This document shows positions 56,506-64,000 of a stretch of DNA of 64,000 nucleotides, in pieces. Below the pieces are notes generated by a model. It made no database searches. It saw only the letters and a program-made list of their open reading frames with translations, and was not told the DNA's origin. The stretch covers positions 62,001 through 126,000 of the forward strand of contig JACTMP010000011.1 in assembly GCA_014584575.1 (NCBI GenBank), in the 5' to 3' direction. Origin of the DNA: Chloroflexota bacterium. GTDB taxonomy: Bacteria; Chloroflexota; Anaerolineae; Promineifilales; Promineifilaceae. A program made the position numbers and the translations under genes. The first letter of the stretch is position 1. Each line of letters begins with the position of its first letter.

Positions 56506-57282
56506 ATGGACTGCGTAATCATTGCCGGTGGACTGCCGGGGCCAGACGACCCTATTTACGTGTATACCCAGGGAAAACCAAAGGCGCTGTTGGATATGCA
56601 CGGCCGTACCCTTCTGGAGCGCGTGGTAGATGCCGTACAGGATTCCCAATACATCGAAGACGTCATCGTCGTGGGTCTGGGCAGCGACATGGGCATGACC
56701 TTCAAACGCCCGGTCATTCACCTGCCTGATCATGGCAGTCTGGTTAAAAATGGCACCGCCGGACTGGATTGGATTATTAAAAACAAACCACAAACCACCC
56801 ACGTCTTAGGCGCGTCTGGCGATGTCCCCCTTCTCAGCGGCGTTATCATTGATGACCTGATAAACACCTGCCGCCCCTTTGACTATGGCGTTTACTACAA
56901 CTTCGTCACCAGAGAGACAATGGAAAAGCGTTTCCCCCACTCCACCCGCACCTACGTCAAACTCAAAGGGCTGGAAGTGGCGGGCGGTGATGTGGCCATC
57001 CTGACCACGCAGCTGGGCCGGGAACAAGAACTGCTGGAAATGTTAGCCAGCGCCCGCAAACATGCCTGGAAAATCGCCCGCATCGTCGGCCTGCGCATGT
57101 TGCTCAAGCTGCTGTTCCGCCGGGTCACGCTGACCGACATCGAGGCCACCGCCCAACGGCTCACCGGCTTCCCGGTCAAGATACTGCTCAACCCCCACGC
57201 CGAAGCCGGCATGGACGTGGACAAACCGCACCAGGTGGATTTGATGCGGGAGGAGTTGAAGAAGATGGAGAGTGGAGATTAG
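56506..57282 (+). CDS. MobA-like nucleotidyltransferase
   Basis: 258 residues. N-terminal NTP-transferase signature DCVIIAGGLPGPDDP with QGKPKALLDMHGRTLLE, and a metal-binding SGDVPLLSG. A short amphipathic or hydrophobic segment (RIVGLRMLLKLLFRRV) and C-terminal helix follow. Such enzymes attach a nucleotide to a sugar phosphate, alcohol or cofactor. The product is not evident; pairing with the preceding gene may be meaningful. Last residues are repeat-encoded. Confidence 0.78.
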   Translation: MDCVIIAGGLPGPDDPIYVYTQGKPKALLDMHGRTLLERVVDAVQDSQYIEDVIVVGLGSDMGMTFKRPVIHLPDHGSLVKNGTAGLDWIIKNKPQTTHVLGASGDVPLLSGVIIDDLINTCRPFDYGVYYNFVTRETMEKRFPHSTRTYVKLKGLEVAGGDVAILTTQLGREQELLEMLASARKHAWKIARIVGLRMLLKLLFRRVTLTDIEATAQRLTGFPVKILLNPHAEAGMDVDKPHQVDLMREELKKMESGD

Positions 57283-57341
57283 GAGATGAGGAGATTGAGA
57301 GATTAGTTAATCTCCCAATCTCTCAATCTCTCAATCTCCTC
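57268..57341. repeat. AGATTGGAGATT-family palindrome
   Basis: AGTGGAGATTAGGAGATGAGG units facing AATCTCCCAATCTCTCAATC units. Encodes the end of the nucleotidyltransferase gene and ends just before the dehydrogenase ribosome-binding site. Confidence 0.8.
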
Positions 57342-57355
57342 CCTTTGGAGGAATC

Positions 57356-58546
57356 ATGTTTGACGTTTCCCCTGAAATGCAAAAAATTCTGGTCACTATC
57401 CGCAACTTTGTGGATGAGGAGTTAATCCCTCTGGAAGCTGATTTTCTAGGAAAGGAGTTTACTGCCCTGGAACCGGTGCTGGCAGAAAAACGGCAACAAG
57501 TGAAAAGGTTAGGCTTATGGCTGCCACAAATTCCCAAAGAATACGGCGGTCTGGGGCTGACGCTGTTTGAGCATGGGCTGGTCAGCCGAGAATTGGGGCG
57601 CACCCCCATCGGCCATTACTCCTTCAACTGCCAGGCCCCGGACGCTGGCAACATGGAAATCCTGATTGAGCACGGTACGGCCGAACAAAAAGAGCAATTC
57701 CTCGTGCCCCTGCTGCGCGGTGAAATCCGTAGCTGCTTTTCCATGACGGAGCCGGAGTTTGCCGGTTCTAACCCGGTGATGATGGGCACAACGGCCGTGC
57801 ATGAAGGCGACAGCTACATCATAGACGGCCATAAATGGTTCACCTCCTCGGCCGATGGTGCGGCGTTTGCCGTCGTCATGGCCATCACCAACCCCCACGC
57901 CGAAAACAAACATCTGCGCGCCAGCCAGATCATCGTGCCCCTGGACACACCCGGTTTTGAACTGGTGCGCAACATCTCCATTATGGGCGAAGCCGGCAGC
58001 GGCTGGGCCAGCCATGCGGAAGTGCGTTACCATGAAGTGCGCGTACCGCTGGGCAACCTGTTGGGGGCAGAAGGGGCCGGTTTTGCCATCGCCCAGGAGC
58101 GTCTGGGGCCGGGGCGTATTCACCACTGTATGCGCTGGCTGGGCATTGCCGAACGCGCCTTTGACCTGATGTGCGCCTATGCCATGCGCCGCCAAATTGC
58201 CCCAGGCAAAACGCTGGCCGACCAGGGCACCATCCAGAGCTGGATCGCGGAAAGCCGGGCTGCACTCAACGCGGCCACCCTGATGGTCATGGATACGGCG
58301 CTGAAAATTGACAAACACGGCCAATATGCTGTGCGCGATGATATTTCGTTGATCAAGTTTCACGTAGCCGGGGTATTACAACAGGTGCTTGACCGCGCTT
58401 TGCAGGTGCATGGCGGCCTGGGCATGACGGATGATACACCCATCGCCTGGTGGTACCGCCACGAACGCGCCGCCCGCATTTATGACGGCCCGGATGAAGT
58501 GCATAAATGGTCGGCCGCCCGCCGCATTTTGCAGCGGTATAAGTAG
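57356..58546 (+). CDS. Acyl-CoA dehydrogenase family protein
   Basis: 396 residues. The three-domain acyl-CoA dehydrogenase layout: N-terminal helices (IPKEYGGLGLTLFEHGLVSRE), the FAD-contacting SCFSMTEPEFAGSNP and IDGHKWFTSSADGAAFAVV, and the C-terminal helical domain with QVHGGLGMTDDTPIAWWYRH and ARIYDGPDEVHK, where the family has its flavin contacts. It introduces a double bond into an acyl-CoA thioester. Chain length not evident. GGAGG precedes ATG 57356. Confidence 0.9.
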   Translation: MFDVSPEMQKILVTIRNFVDEELIPLEADFLGKEFTALEPVLAEKRQQVKRLGLWLPQIPKEYGGLGLTLFEHGLVSRELGRTPIGHYSFNCQAPDAGNMEILIEHGTAEQKEQFLVPLLRGEIRSCFSMTEPEFAGSNPVMMGTTAVHEGDSYIIDGHKWFTSSADGAAFAVVMAITNPHAENKHLRASQIIVPLDTPGFELVRNISIMGEAGSGWASHAEVRYHEVRVPLGNLLGAEGAGFAIAQERLGPGRIHHCMRWLGIAERAFDLMCAYAMRRQIAPGKTLADQGTIQSWIAESRAALNAATLMVMDTALKIDKHGQYAVRDDISLIKFHVAGVLQQVLDRALQVHGGLGMTDDTPIAWWYRHERAARIYDGPDEVHKWSAARRILQRYK

Positions 58547-58600
58547 GGAGATTGGAGATTAGAGATTGGAAATTTGTTCAATCTCCAATCTTCAATCTCA
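58546..58600. repeat. AGATTGGAGATT-family palindrome
   Basis: GGGAGATTGGAGATTAGAGAT facing CAATCTCCAATCTTCAATCTC around TTTGTT. Between convergent genes. Confidence 0.75.
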
Positions 58601-58625
58601 GTTCTTCCAGTTGTTTAATTTATTC

Positions 58626-58916
58626 TTAGGCGTAATGTCGAATCCGGTCGCGGTTGCCGTAGCCACTGCCGGAATAGGCGCTGATGTCTATCAAGAAACC
58701 AAAGGCGACAATGACCCAGCCAAAGCCCGTTACTCCCATCTCGGCTGACCAGGCGGCCAGATAGGCGAGCATTGTCCAGGGCAAAAAGAAGAACCCGCAA
58801 CACGACAGTAGCCAGGTGTTGATGGCGGCATTAAACCTGCCAGGATCCATCAAATACCAGGCAATTAACGTAATGCGGGGGCCTAAAAACACCAGGATTG
58901 TGACTAAACAGCACAT
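58626..58916 (-). CDS. Small membrane protein of unknown function
   Basis: 96 residues with three hydrophobic stretches: CLVTILVFLGPRITLIAWYLM, TWLLSCCGFFFLPWTMLAYLAAW and GVTGFGWVIVAFGFLIDISA. ATG 58916 is preceded by AAAGGAG. The pattern resembles small YqaE/DUF-type membrane proteins but no family is assigned. The charged end (GYGNRDRIRHYA) is cytoplasmic or external. Confidence 0.6.
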   Translation of the reverse strand: MCCLVTILVFLGPRITLIAWYLMDPGRFNAAINTWLLSCCGFFFLPWTMLAYLAAWSAEMGVTGFGWVIVAFGFLIDISAYSGSGYGNRDRIRHYA

Positions 58917-59262
58917 GGTTATCTCCTTTTGTTGACTCGACTTTAGGGCCTTTGATACCCCAAGAGGATAGTAACGGAAGCAGGCGAATTGGGCAATTCC
59001 CAGAGGTTTGTGCAAATGTATAGACCACAGATAGAGGATCGTTGCCCGTTAGCTGTATCTTGTGCCTATGTGAACTTAGGAAAATGATATGAATCCCCCT
59101 ATAATCTACCCATCTCAAATTGAGGCGCTATCTTATTTGCTTTTCAGCATGTATTTAGTGTGGGCTTATTTTGGGTTCATCCGGGGTTTAAGTTGCCGTC
59201 TACTCTGTTGCAAGCAGTGGACAGCAGCATAATTCAGGATAGATGAGGAGTAAAACGCTTTG
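58917..59262. other. Gene-free region between divergent genes
   Basis: About 345 bp without a credible ORF. It must hold the divergent promoters of the small membrane protein and the LuxR-type regulator. A TATAAT at 59100-59105 reads toward the regulator, without a clear -35 box. No repeats of the families seen elsewhere. Confidence 0.5.
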
Positions 59263-59946
59263 ATGATTCGCCTTCTTGTGGTACATGAGGTGCGTGTTTT
59301 TGGTAAGGTGATTGCGGCCGCATTGCGCCATGAACCGGATATTCAGGTGGTGGGCACGGCCACCACAGAGGCAGTGGCATTGGAAAAGGCCAGGGATTGT
59401 GATGTGGTATTGGCTTGCTCCTCTTCCTCTCAGCCTGATAATGGTGTGCTCGCCTTAACCAGGAGCTTGCGTAAGGCAGAAGTAGCTGCCAGGATATTGG
59501 TGATGGGGCTGCCACAATCTGAAGAAGCGATTATGCAGTGCATAGAAGCCGGGGCCGATGGTTACGTATTGCAAGATGATTCGATGGATGATCTGCTAAA
59601 AAACATTCACGCGGCCTTCCGGGGAGAAGCGCTGGCCTCACCAACCGTGATCGCGGCCTTGATGTCTCGTGTGGCCCACCTGACTGAGTTGCACGCGGGA
59701 TTAGGGCTGAATCCTGATGCAACAAAGCTGACAGAACTGACACCACGTGAGCGTGAAGTGTTGGCTTTAATTGGCGAAGGCGCCAGTAATCAGGAAATTT
59801 CGGAACAATTAACGATTGAACTGGGAACGGTAAAAAACCATGTCCATAGCGTGTTGCAAAAGTTGGGTGTGAATAACCGTTGGGAAGCCACAGCATTTGC
59901 GGCCTTGTTAAACGACACGGCCGTTTCCTCACCCCCACCTGCCTGA
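59263..59946 (+). CDS. NarL/LuxR-type regulator with degenerate receiver domain
   Basis: 227 residues. The C-terminal LuxR-type DNA-binding domain is intact (LTELTPREREVLALIGEGAS, NQEISEQLTIELGTVKNHVH). The N-terminal receiver-like domain lacks the usual acidic pair (VVHEVRVFGKV where DD/DH is expected) and the phosphoacceptor aspartate (VVLACSSSSQPDNG). It is therefore unlikely to be phosphorylated and may be controlled by ligand, partner or expression. GATGAGGAG precedes the start; TTG 59260 is also in frame. Confidence 0.85.
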   Translation: MIRLLVVHEVRVFGKVIAAALRHEPDIQVVGTATTEAVALEKARDCDVVLACSSSSQPDNGVLALTRSLRKAEVAARILVMGLPQSEEAIMQCIEAGADGYVLQDDSMDDLLKNIHAAFRGEALASPTVIAALMSRVAHLTELHAGLGLNPDATKLTELTPREREVLALIGEGASNQEISEQLTIELGTVKNHVHSVLQKLGVNNRWEATAFAALLNDTAVSSPPPA

Positions 59947-60035
59947 TACCCCTGCCCCATTTCATACCTCGATTCTGTATCCAGATACAAGACAACGGCC
60001 TGTTGTTCTTGTTATGCTGGCTGTTGCGCTGGCGT

Positions 60036-60070
60036 CCTGATCATCACACAAACGATCAGGCGTGTACACG
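60036..60070. promoter_or_regulatory. Inverted repeats upstream of the PRC-barrel gene
   Basis: CCTGATC (60036-60042) and GATCAGG (60054-60060) form a perfect inverted repeat, followed directly by the palindrome CGTGTACACG (60061-60070). There is no T-run, so protein binding sites are likelier than a terminator. The adjacent LuxR-type regulator is a candidate ligand. Confidence 0.35.
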
Positions 60071-60147
60071 ATACGCTATTGGTGTAACGACAACAGAGAC
60101 CGGGTCATGGTGAAAACATTTACCTTGCCCTGGACTGGAGGTAACTT

Positions 60148-60840
60148 GTGAAAAGTTTAGATTTCAAGTTTGGTGCGATGGTATACGGCCGTGAGAACCC
60201 CTGTGGGCATCTGGCTCAACTGGTAATAGAACCGGAAAGCTGGTGCATTACCGACATCATCCTGGAAAGCGGCCTGGTGTTTAAACAGAGCAAAGTGGTG
60301 CCTGTTTCCGAAGTGGAAGAAGCAACAGCCATGGGCATTCACCTGGGAGTAGGCTGCCAGGAACTGGCCGGGTATCCCTCGTTCAGCGAAACGGTAGTTG
60401 AACATAGCGAACAAAACCCTGCCTGGATGGCCCCTATTCAAAGCGAAGTCATCGTTGGCGCGGGCGCATTGGGGCCAACAGTGTTGCCTACAACTGTCGG
60501 GGCCGCCACCGTGCAAGAAAAGGTGCGCCAGGGGGTGGCTGATGATCGGATCGTATGGGGAAACAAGGTAGATGTGTATGGGTCAGACGGCCGTGTGGGT
60601 CATCTGAGCCATCTCATTACCATCGCTGATGTATTGCACTGCCAGATCGAATATCTGGTGGTGACGCAGGGCACCCTGTTAACAAAGCATTACCTCATAC
60701 CCATTCGCTATGCGCAGACTTTAAGCGAACAGGGTATCCATGTTCTGATCTCGGACGAGGAGATCGGCGAATTCCCCGAATTTTTCCCTTCGCTGGATGA
60801 AACCGACGAAGTGGCAGACGAACGCGAAAGGAGTGTGTGA
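60148..60840 (+). CDS. PRC-barrel-like protein
   Basis: 230 residues, GTG start after GGAGG. Two similar beta-barrel halves: FKFGAMVYGRENPCGHLAQLV at the N-terminus and VWGNKVDVYGSDGRVGHLSHL near residue 135, each followed by a strand pair ending ...HYLIPIRYAQ or equivalent. This is the PRC-barrel pattern, found in ribosome-maturation and photosynthetic-complex proteins and in many proteins of unknown role. The stop lies one base before the next ATG. Confidence 0.65.
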   Translation: MKSLDFKFGAMVYGRENPCGHLAQLVIEPESWCITDIILESGLVFKQSKVVPVSEVEEATAMGIHLGVGCQELAGYPSFSETVVEHSEQNPAWMAPIQSEVIVGAGALGPTVLPTTVGAATVQEKVRQGVADDRIVWGNKVDVYGSDGRVGHLSHLITIADVLHCQIEYLVVTQGTLLTKHYLIPIRYAQTLSEQGIHVLISDEEIGEFPEFFPSLDETDEVADERERSV

Positions 60841-60841
60841 T

Positions 60842-61795
60842 ATGAAAACCAAACAAGCGATACTCATCCTGTTAACGGCCGTGCTATTGATGGCCATGGC
60901 ATTTAGCCCAGTGGCCGCCGCGCCCGTTCTCCAGACAGATGCCGGAGAGACAGATGCCGGAGAAACAGCGCAAAATCTAATGGATGTGGTGGCAGCGGAT
61001 GACCAATTGAGCGACTTTGAAACGCTTATTGAAGCCGCCGGGCTGGCAGACAATCTGACAAAAGATGGCCCGTTTACAGTCTTTGCCCCTACCAACGCGG
61101 CTATGGCTACGTTTGACGCCTTAGCCACCACTGCCGATGCCACCGTCACCGACATCTTGCTTAACCATATTATCAACGGTGTTTACTACAGCCCTGAGTT
61201 GGTAGAGTTCAGTACCTTACCCACCCTGTTGGGTGAACAGGTAACAATAGGCGTGGAAAGTGGCGAAATTGTGCTGAATGACGTAGTAAAAATCACCATG
61301 ACGGACATAGAAGCAGAAAATGGGATCATCCATCTGGTGGATGCCGTGTTATTGCCGCCTGTAAATTCGCTGATTACGGCCGACAAAGGCTCGCAGGGAC
61401 ACACGTTGGCTGAACTGTTGGCGGCTGACGGCCGTTTTACAACCTTCCTGGCGCTGGCAGAATCAGCCGGCCTGACAGAGGCGCTGGCCGACCTGGGACA
61501 GACACATACTGTTTTTGTGCCCACCGATGCCGCCTATGAAAAGCTCTCTGAAGAACTGATGGCTGACATGCAGGCAGACCCGGAAACTTTCATCTCTTAC
61601 CTGCTGGTAAATGACAGGCTGGGGATCAACCAGATAGCAAACGATGATTACATTCCAACTGTTGAGGGACGGCCGTTGGTGGTAACTGTCAATGAAGAAT
61701 CTCAGGTACAGATTAACGGTCAACCGGTTGCCGAATTCAACATCCTGGCAGCCAATGGCATCATCCATGCCACAGAGGGTGTGCCTGTGCCATAA
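60842..61795 (+). CDS. Secreted protein with two fasciclin (FAS1) domains
   Basis: 317 residues. Signal peptide ILILLTAVLLMAMAFSPVAA, a short repeat (TDAGETDAGET) and two FAS1 domains. The first has DGPFTVFAPTNAAMATFDAL and NGIIHLVDAVLLPP; the second LGQTHTVFVPTDAAYEKLSE and NGIIHATEGVPVP. FAS1 domains mediate adhesion. ATG 60842 overlaps the preceding gene's end region and makes a translationally coupled pair with the PRC-barrel gene. Confidence 0.88.
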   Translation: MKTKQAILILLTAVLLMAMAFSPVAAAPVLQTDAGETDAGETAQNLMDVVAADDQLSDFETLIEAAGLADNLTKDGPFTVFAPTNAAMATFDALATTADATVTDILLNHIINGVYYSPELVEFSTLPTLLGEQVTIGVESGEIVLNDVVKITMTDIEAENGIIHLVDAVLLPPVNSLITADKGSQGHTLAELLAADGRFTTFLALAESAGLTEALADLGQTHTVFVPTDAAYEKLSEELMADMQADPETFISYLLVNDRLGINQIANDDYIPTVEGRPLVVTVNEESQVQINGQPVAEFNILAANGIIHATEGVPVP

Positions 61796-61956
61796 CACAA
61801 ACCACTCCCCTGGCAGGCTGTAAAAGCTTTGCCGCAGAAGGAGGATAGAAACGTAATGGGACGGAACGGAAAGAATTTGACGTTGCTTTCCGTTCCTCCC
61901 TTCTTACTCCCGGCCCCACTCCCAAACCTCAAAGAAAAAAGGAGCAGACTTGAACC

Positions 61957-62907
61957 ATGTTGGGATTAACCAGTGACCAAGCCACCCTCCTTTTAATTTT
62001 GGGCGGTGCGTTTGTATTGTTCCTGACAGAGCGCATTCGGATTGATTTAACGGCCGTGCTCATCGTCCTCTGTCTGGCTATGACCGGAATCCTGACGCCG
62101 GAAGAAGCGCTTTCCGGGTTTGGCAGTGAACCGGCCATTGTGGCCGCTGCCATCTTTGTGTTAAGCGGCGCCATGTATGTCACCGGTCTATCCGACAGAC
62201 TGGGATTGTGGATTGGGCGTCTGGCAGGTGGCCGTTTCCAGCGCATGATTGCCGTGATTATGACGGCCGTCGCCGCCCTCTCTGCCTTCACCCATCACCT
62301 GACAATTACGGCCGTGATGCTGCCCGTCACCCTCAAATTGAGCCGCGAACACAAAATCCCCACCTCCCAATTGCTCATGCCCATGTCCTTTGCCGCTTCG
62401 TTGGGCACCACCATCACCATCCTCGGTGCGCCCGCCTTTCTCATCGCCGACCGCCTCTTGCGACAGGCCGGAGAACCGGGCCTGGGCGTCTTTTCCATTG
62501 CCCCCATAGGCATTGCCATTACCATTACCGGCGTTGCCTTCATCCTGATTGCCGGCAAACTGCACAGCTTTGTCGCCAATTGGCCGCCCACGCTCATCCT
62601 GCTATTGCTGTTTATCGCCGCCGCCATCATCACCCAAATGATGTCCGACGCCGGGACAGTGGTTTTGTTAGGGCCGGTGGCAGTCGCTTTGGCGCTGGCT
62701 TTAGGCCAGCGGGCAGAACCGTATGTGGTGGTCGTGGCCGTTGCGGCTGTCGCTTCTTTTCTGACGCCCATCGGACATCACGGTAATTTGCTGGTGTATG
62801 GGCCTGGCGGTTATAAATTCTCTGATTTCTTGCGCGTGGGCGCTCCCCTGACATTGCTCATTGCCCTGGTTACGGTCATCTGTGCACAATTGCTCTGGCC
62901 CAATTAG
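61957..62907 (+). CDS. Short SLC13/ArsB-type membrane transporter
   Basis: 316 residues of at least eight hydrophobic helices. Family-like features: FLTERIRIDLTAVLIVLCLAM and the two loop motifs SAFTHHLTITAVMLPVTL and SFLTPIGHHGNLLVYGPGGY, each resembling the sodium/dicarboxylate family SNT or N-T-A motif but with T-H-H-L substituted. Typical relatives are 580-620 residues with TrkA-C domains in the middle; here those and some central helices are absent, leaving a minimal core joined near KLHSFVANWPPTL. It may be an unusual short form or an internal in-frame deletion. Confidence 0.7.
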   Translation: MLGLTSDQATLLLILGGAFVLFLTERIRIDLTAVLIVLCLAMTGILTPEEALSGFGSEPAIVAAAIFVLSGAMYVTGLSDRLGLWIGRLAGGRFQRMIAVIMTAVAALSAFTHHLTITAVMLPVTLKLSREHKIPTSQLLMPMSFAASLGTTITILGAPAFLIADRLLRQAGEPGLGVFSIAPIGIAITITGVAFILIAGKLHSFVANWPPTLILLLLFIAAAIITQMMSDAGTVVLLGPVAVALALALGQRAEPYVVVVAVAAVASFLTPIGHHGNLLVYGPGGYKFSDFLRVGAPLTLLIALVTVICAQLLWPN

Positions 62908-64000
62908 GAGGGCACGGCGGGGGTAATACCCAGAGCATTGAGCATGGGGCGGAACTTGAGGGCTGTTTCGTCCCACTCTTTTTGTGGTTGGGAATCGGCC
63001 ACGATGCCGGCCCCGGCGTGCAGCCAGACGCGCCGATCCTGGGCGATGGCGGAGCGGATACCCACCGCAAACGCACCATCCAGGTGATGGTCAATGATGC
63101 CCACCGGGGCGGCGTACCAGCCACGCGGCACCGGTTCGGCCTGGGTGATGTAGGGCAGCGCCAGGTGGCGGGGTGTGCCGCCCAGAGCGGGTGTGGGGTG
63201 CAAAATTTCTACTAGCGGGAGGACGCCGATTGGTTGGGGCAAACGGCCGTACACCGGCGTATGCAAATGCTGGATATACCCTAACCGCAGCACTGTTGGC
63301 TCGTCAGGTATGCTCAACTCCGATACAACCGGCGTTAATCGCCGCCGGATGGAGTCGGTGACAACGGCATGTTCATATAAATCTTTATCGCTGTTTAACA
63401 GTTCTTGGGCTAACGTTTCATCTGCGGCAGGTGTCCGCCCCCGGCGAATGGAACCGGCGAGAGACATGGTGTGCAGGGTACGGCCGTTTGCCTGCACCAA
63501 CAACTCCGGCGTAGCTCCATAAAAGGCATGATGCGGGCGGGGTTCAAACAAAAAACGGTAACAATCCGGGTATGCCTGGTTCAGATAGGCCAGCGCCCCG
63601 GCCACATCCACCGGCTCATCAAACCACAATTCACAAACTCGTGACAGTACTACTTTGTTGAAGGTACCGGCGCGCATCACGGCCGTAGCCCGTTCAATCA
63701 TCTCCTGCCAGACAGGATAGGGCATGGGGTAATCTATCTGCTGAAGCACGGCCTGTGGTGGTGGTGGAGGCGCTTCACTTTGCAAAAACACCAGCCGCGC
63801 CAACAGGGCCTCTCGCAGCGACGCCTGCGCTTCGGCCATATCCTCTTCCGGCGCGACCACCGCATTGATGGTTAACCAGCTTTCCCCACCCACCTGCACC
63901 AACTGGTAATGGGGCAAAATGAAGTGTGCCGGATGAAAAAAGGCCCAGGTATTATCAGGCACAAAGTCATCGGCAAAAGAGAACCCACCAAACAATCGCG
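62904..64000 (-). CDS. Isochorismate synthase, N-terminus beyond the window
   Basis: At least 365 residues of the chorismate-utilising fold. Visible motifs: FNKVVLSRVCELWF, YGATPELLVQANGRTLHTMSLAGSIRRG, HTPVYGRL, LHPTPALGGTPRHLALPYI and the C-terminal AVGIRSAIAQDRRVWLHAGAGIVADSQPQKEWDE pattern of metal-binding residues. These match MenF/EntC, which open menaquinone or siderophore synthesis. The frame is open to the window edge, so the start is missing. It overlaps the convergent transporter by 4 bp. Confidence 0.87.
   Translation of the reverse strand, partial: RLFGGFSFADDFVPDNTWAFFHPAHFILPHYQLVQVGGESWLTINAVVAPEEDMAEAQASLREALLARLVFLQSEAPPPPPQAVLQQIDYPMPYPVWQEMIERATAVMRAGTFNKVVLSRVCELWFDEPVDVAGALAYLNQAYPDCYRFLFEPRPHHAFYGATPELLVQANGRTLHTMSLAGSIRRGRTPAADETLAQELLNSDKDLYEHAVVTDSIRRRLTPVVSELSIPDEPTVLRLGYIQHLHTPVYGRLPQPIGVLPLVEILHPTPALGGTPRHLALPYITQAEPVPRGWYAAPVGIIDHHLDGAFAVGIRSAIAQDRRVWLHAGAGIVADSQPQKEWDETALKFRPMLNALGITPAVPS

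Noticed and set aside
1..64000. tRNA or rRNA genes
   Set aside because: No T-arm-like GGTTCGAATCC with matching acceptor arms, and no rRNA-like sequence, was seen on either strand by eye.

Overview
This window looks like a chromosomal segment of a free-living bacterium of the phylum Chloroflexota (Anaerolineae/Ardenticatenia-like). That is an inference from content: large secreted proteins built of CSLREAI, DUF11 and DUF4397 repeats with an 'LPI-x-x-K' tail, a TPR-GAF histidine kinase, a T-box on serS, Eis-like and DinB-like proteins, and very many short palindromic intergenic repeats. Genes are dense and lie on both strands. No tRNA, rRNA, CRISPR array or complete transposon was seen.

Layout. 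0.2-2.3 kb: MFS exporter plus its probable GntR/FadR-type repressor, with a strong promoter and a perfect palindromic operator. 2.3-13.8 kb: arginine biosynthesis (argC, argB, argD, an ArgA-like acetyltransferase joined in frame to argG, argJ, argH), interspersed with two other GNAT genes, a small membrane protein and an SfiI-like restriction-modification pair. The cluster is preceded by what reads as a complete ribosome-mediated arginine attenuator: a 26-residue leader peptide with three consecutive Arg codons, alternative hairpins and a terminator. 13.8-20.9 kb: response regulators, a CpaE-like ATPase, an Eis-like acetyltransferase, a chelatase AAA+/VWA pair separated by a probable -1 frameshift site, and a glycerophosphodiesterase. 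20.9-30.2 kb: an ABC-F ATPase with a candidate attenuator, small envelope proteins, an oxidoreductase, T-box-controlled serS, prfC with a terminator and micro-ORF in its leader, and a VapBC-type toxin-antitoxin pair. 30.3-36.1 kb: mutS, a sensor kinase and a dual-specificity phosphatase. 36.4-55.4 kb: secreted and envelope proteins (a 1968-residue gingipain/caspase-like protein with 19 SPEAF-type pentapeptides, a DUF4397 array, a subtilisin with DUF11 repeats) with an ECF sigma/anti-sigma pair. 55.5-64 kb: a conserved gene pair of unknown role, an acyl-CoA dehydrogenase, a LuxR-type regulator with a degenerate receiver, PRC-barrel and fasciclin proteins, a short SLC13-type transporter and a partial isochorismate synthase.

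Two genome-scale signals cut across the genes. The octamer palindrome ACGGCCGT occurs roughly 150-160 times by manual scan, about once per 400 bp, where about one is expected by chance; it resembles the HIP1 phenomenon of cyanobacteria. Second, at least six families of short palindromic repeats fill the intergenic gaps. Several are translated: two sit in frame inside argD and mutS, one fuses argA to argG, and several supply the C-terminal codons and stop of the gene in front. One family has TA-flanked terminal inverted repeats like a mariner/IS630-type MITE.
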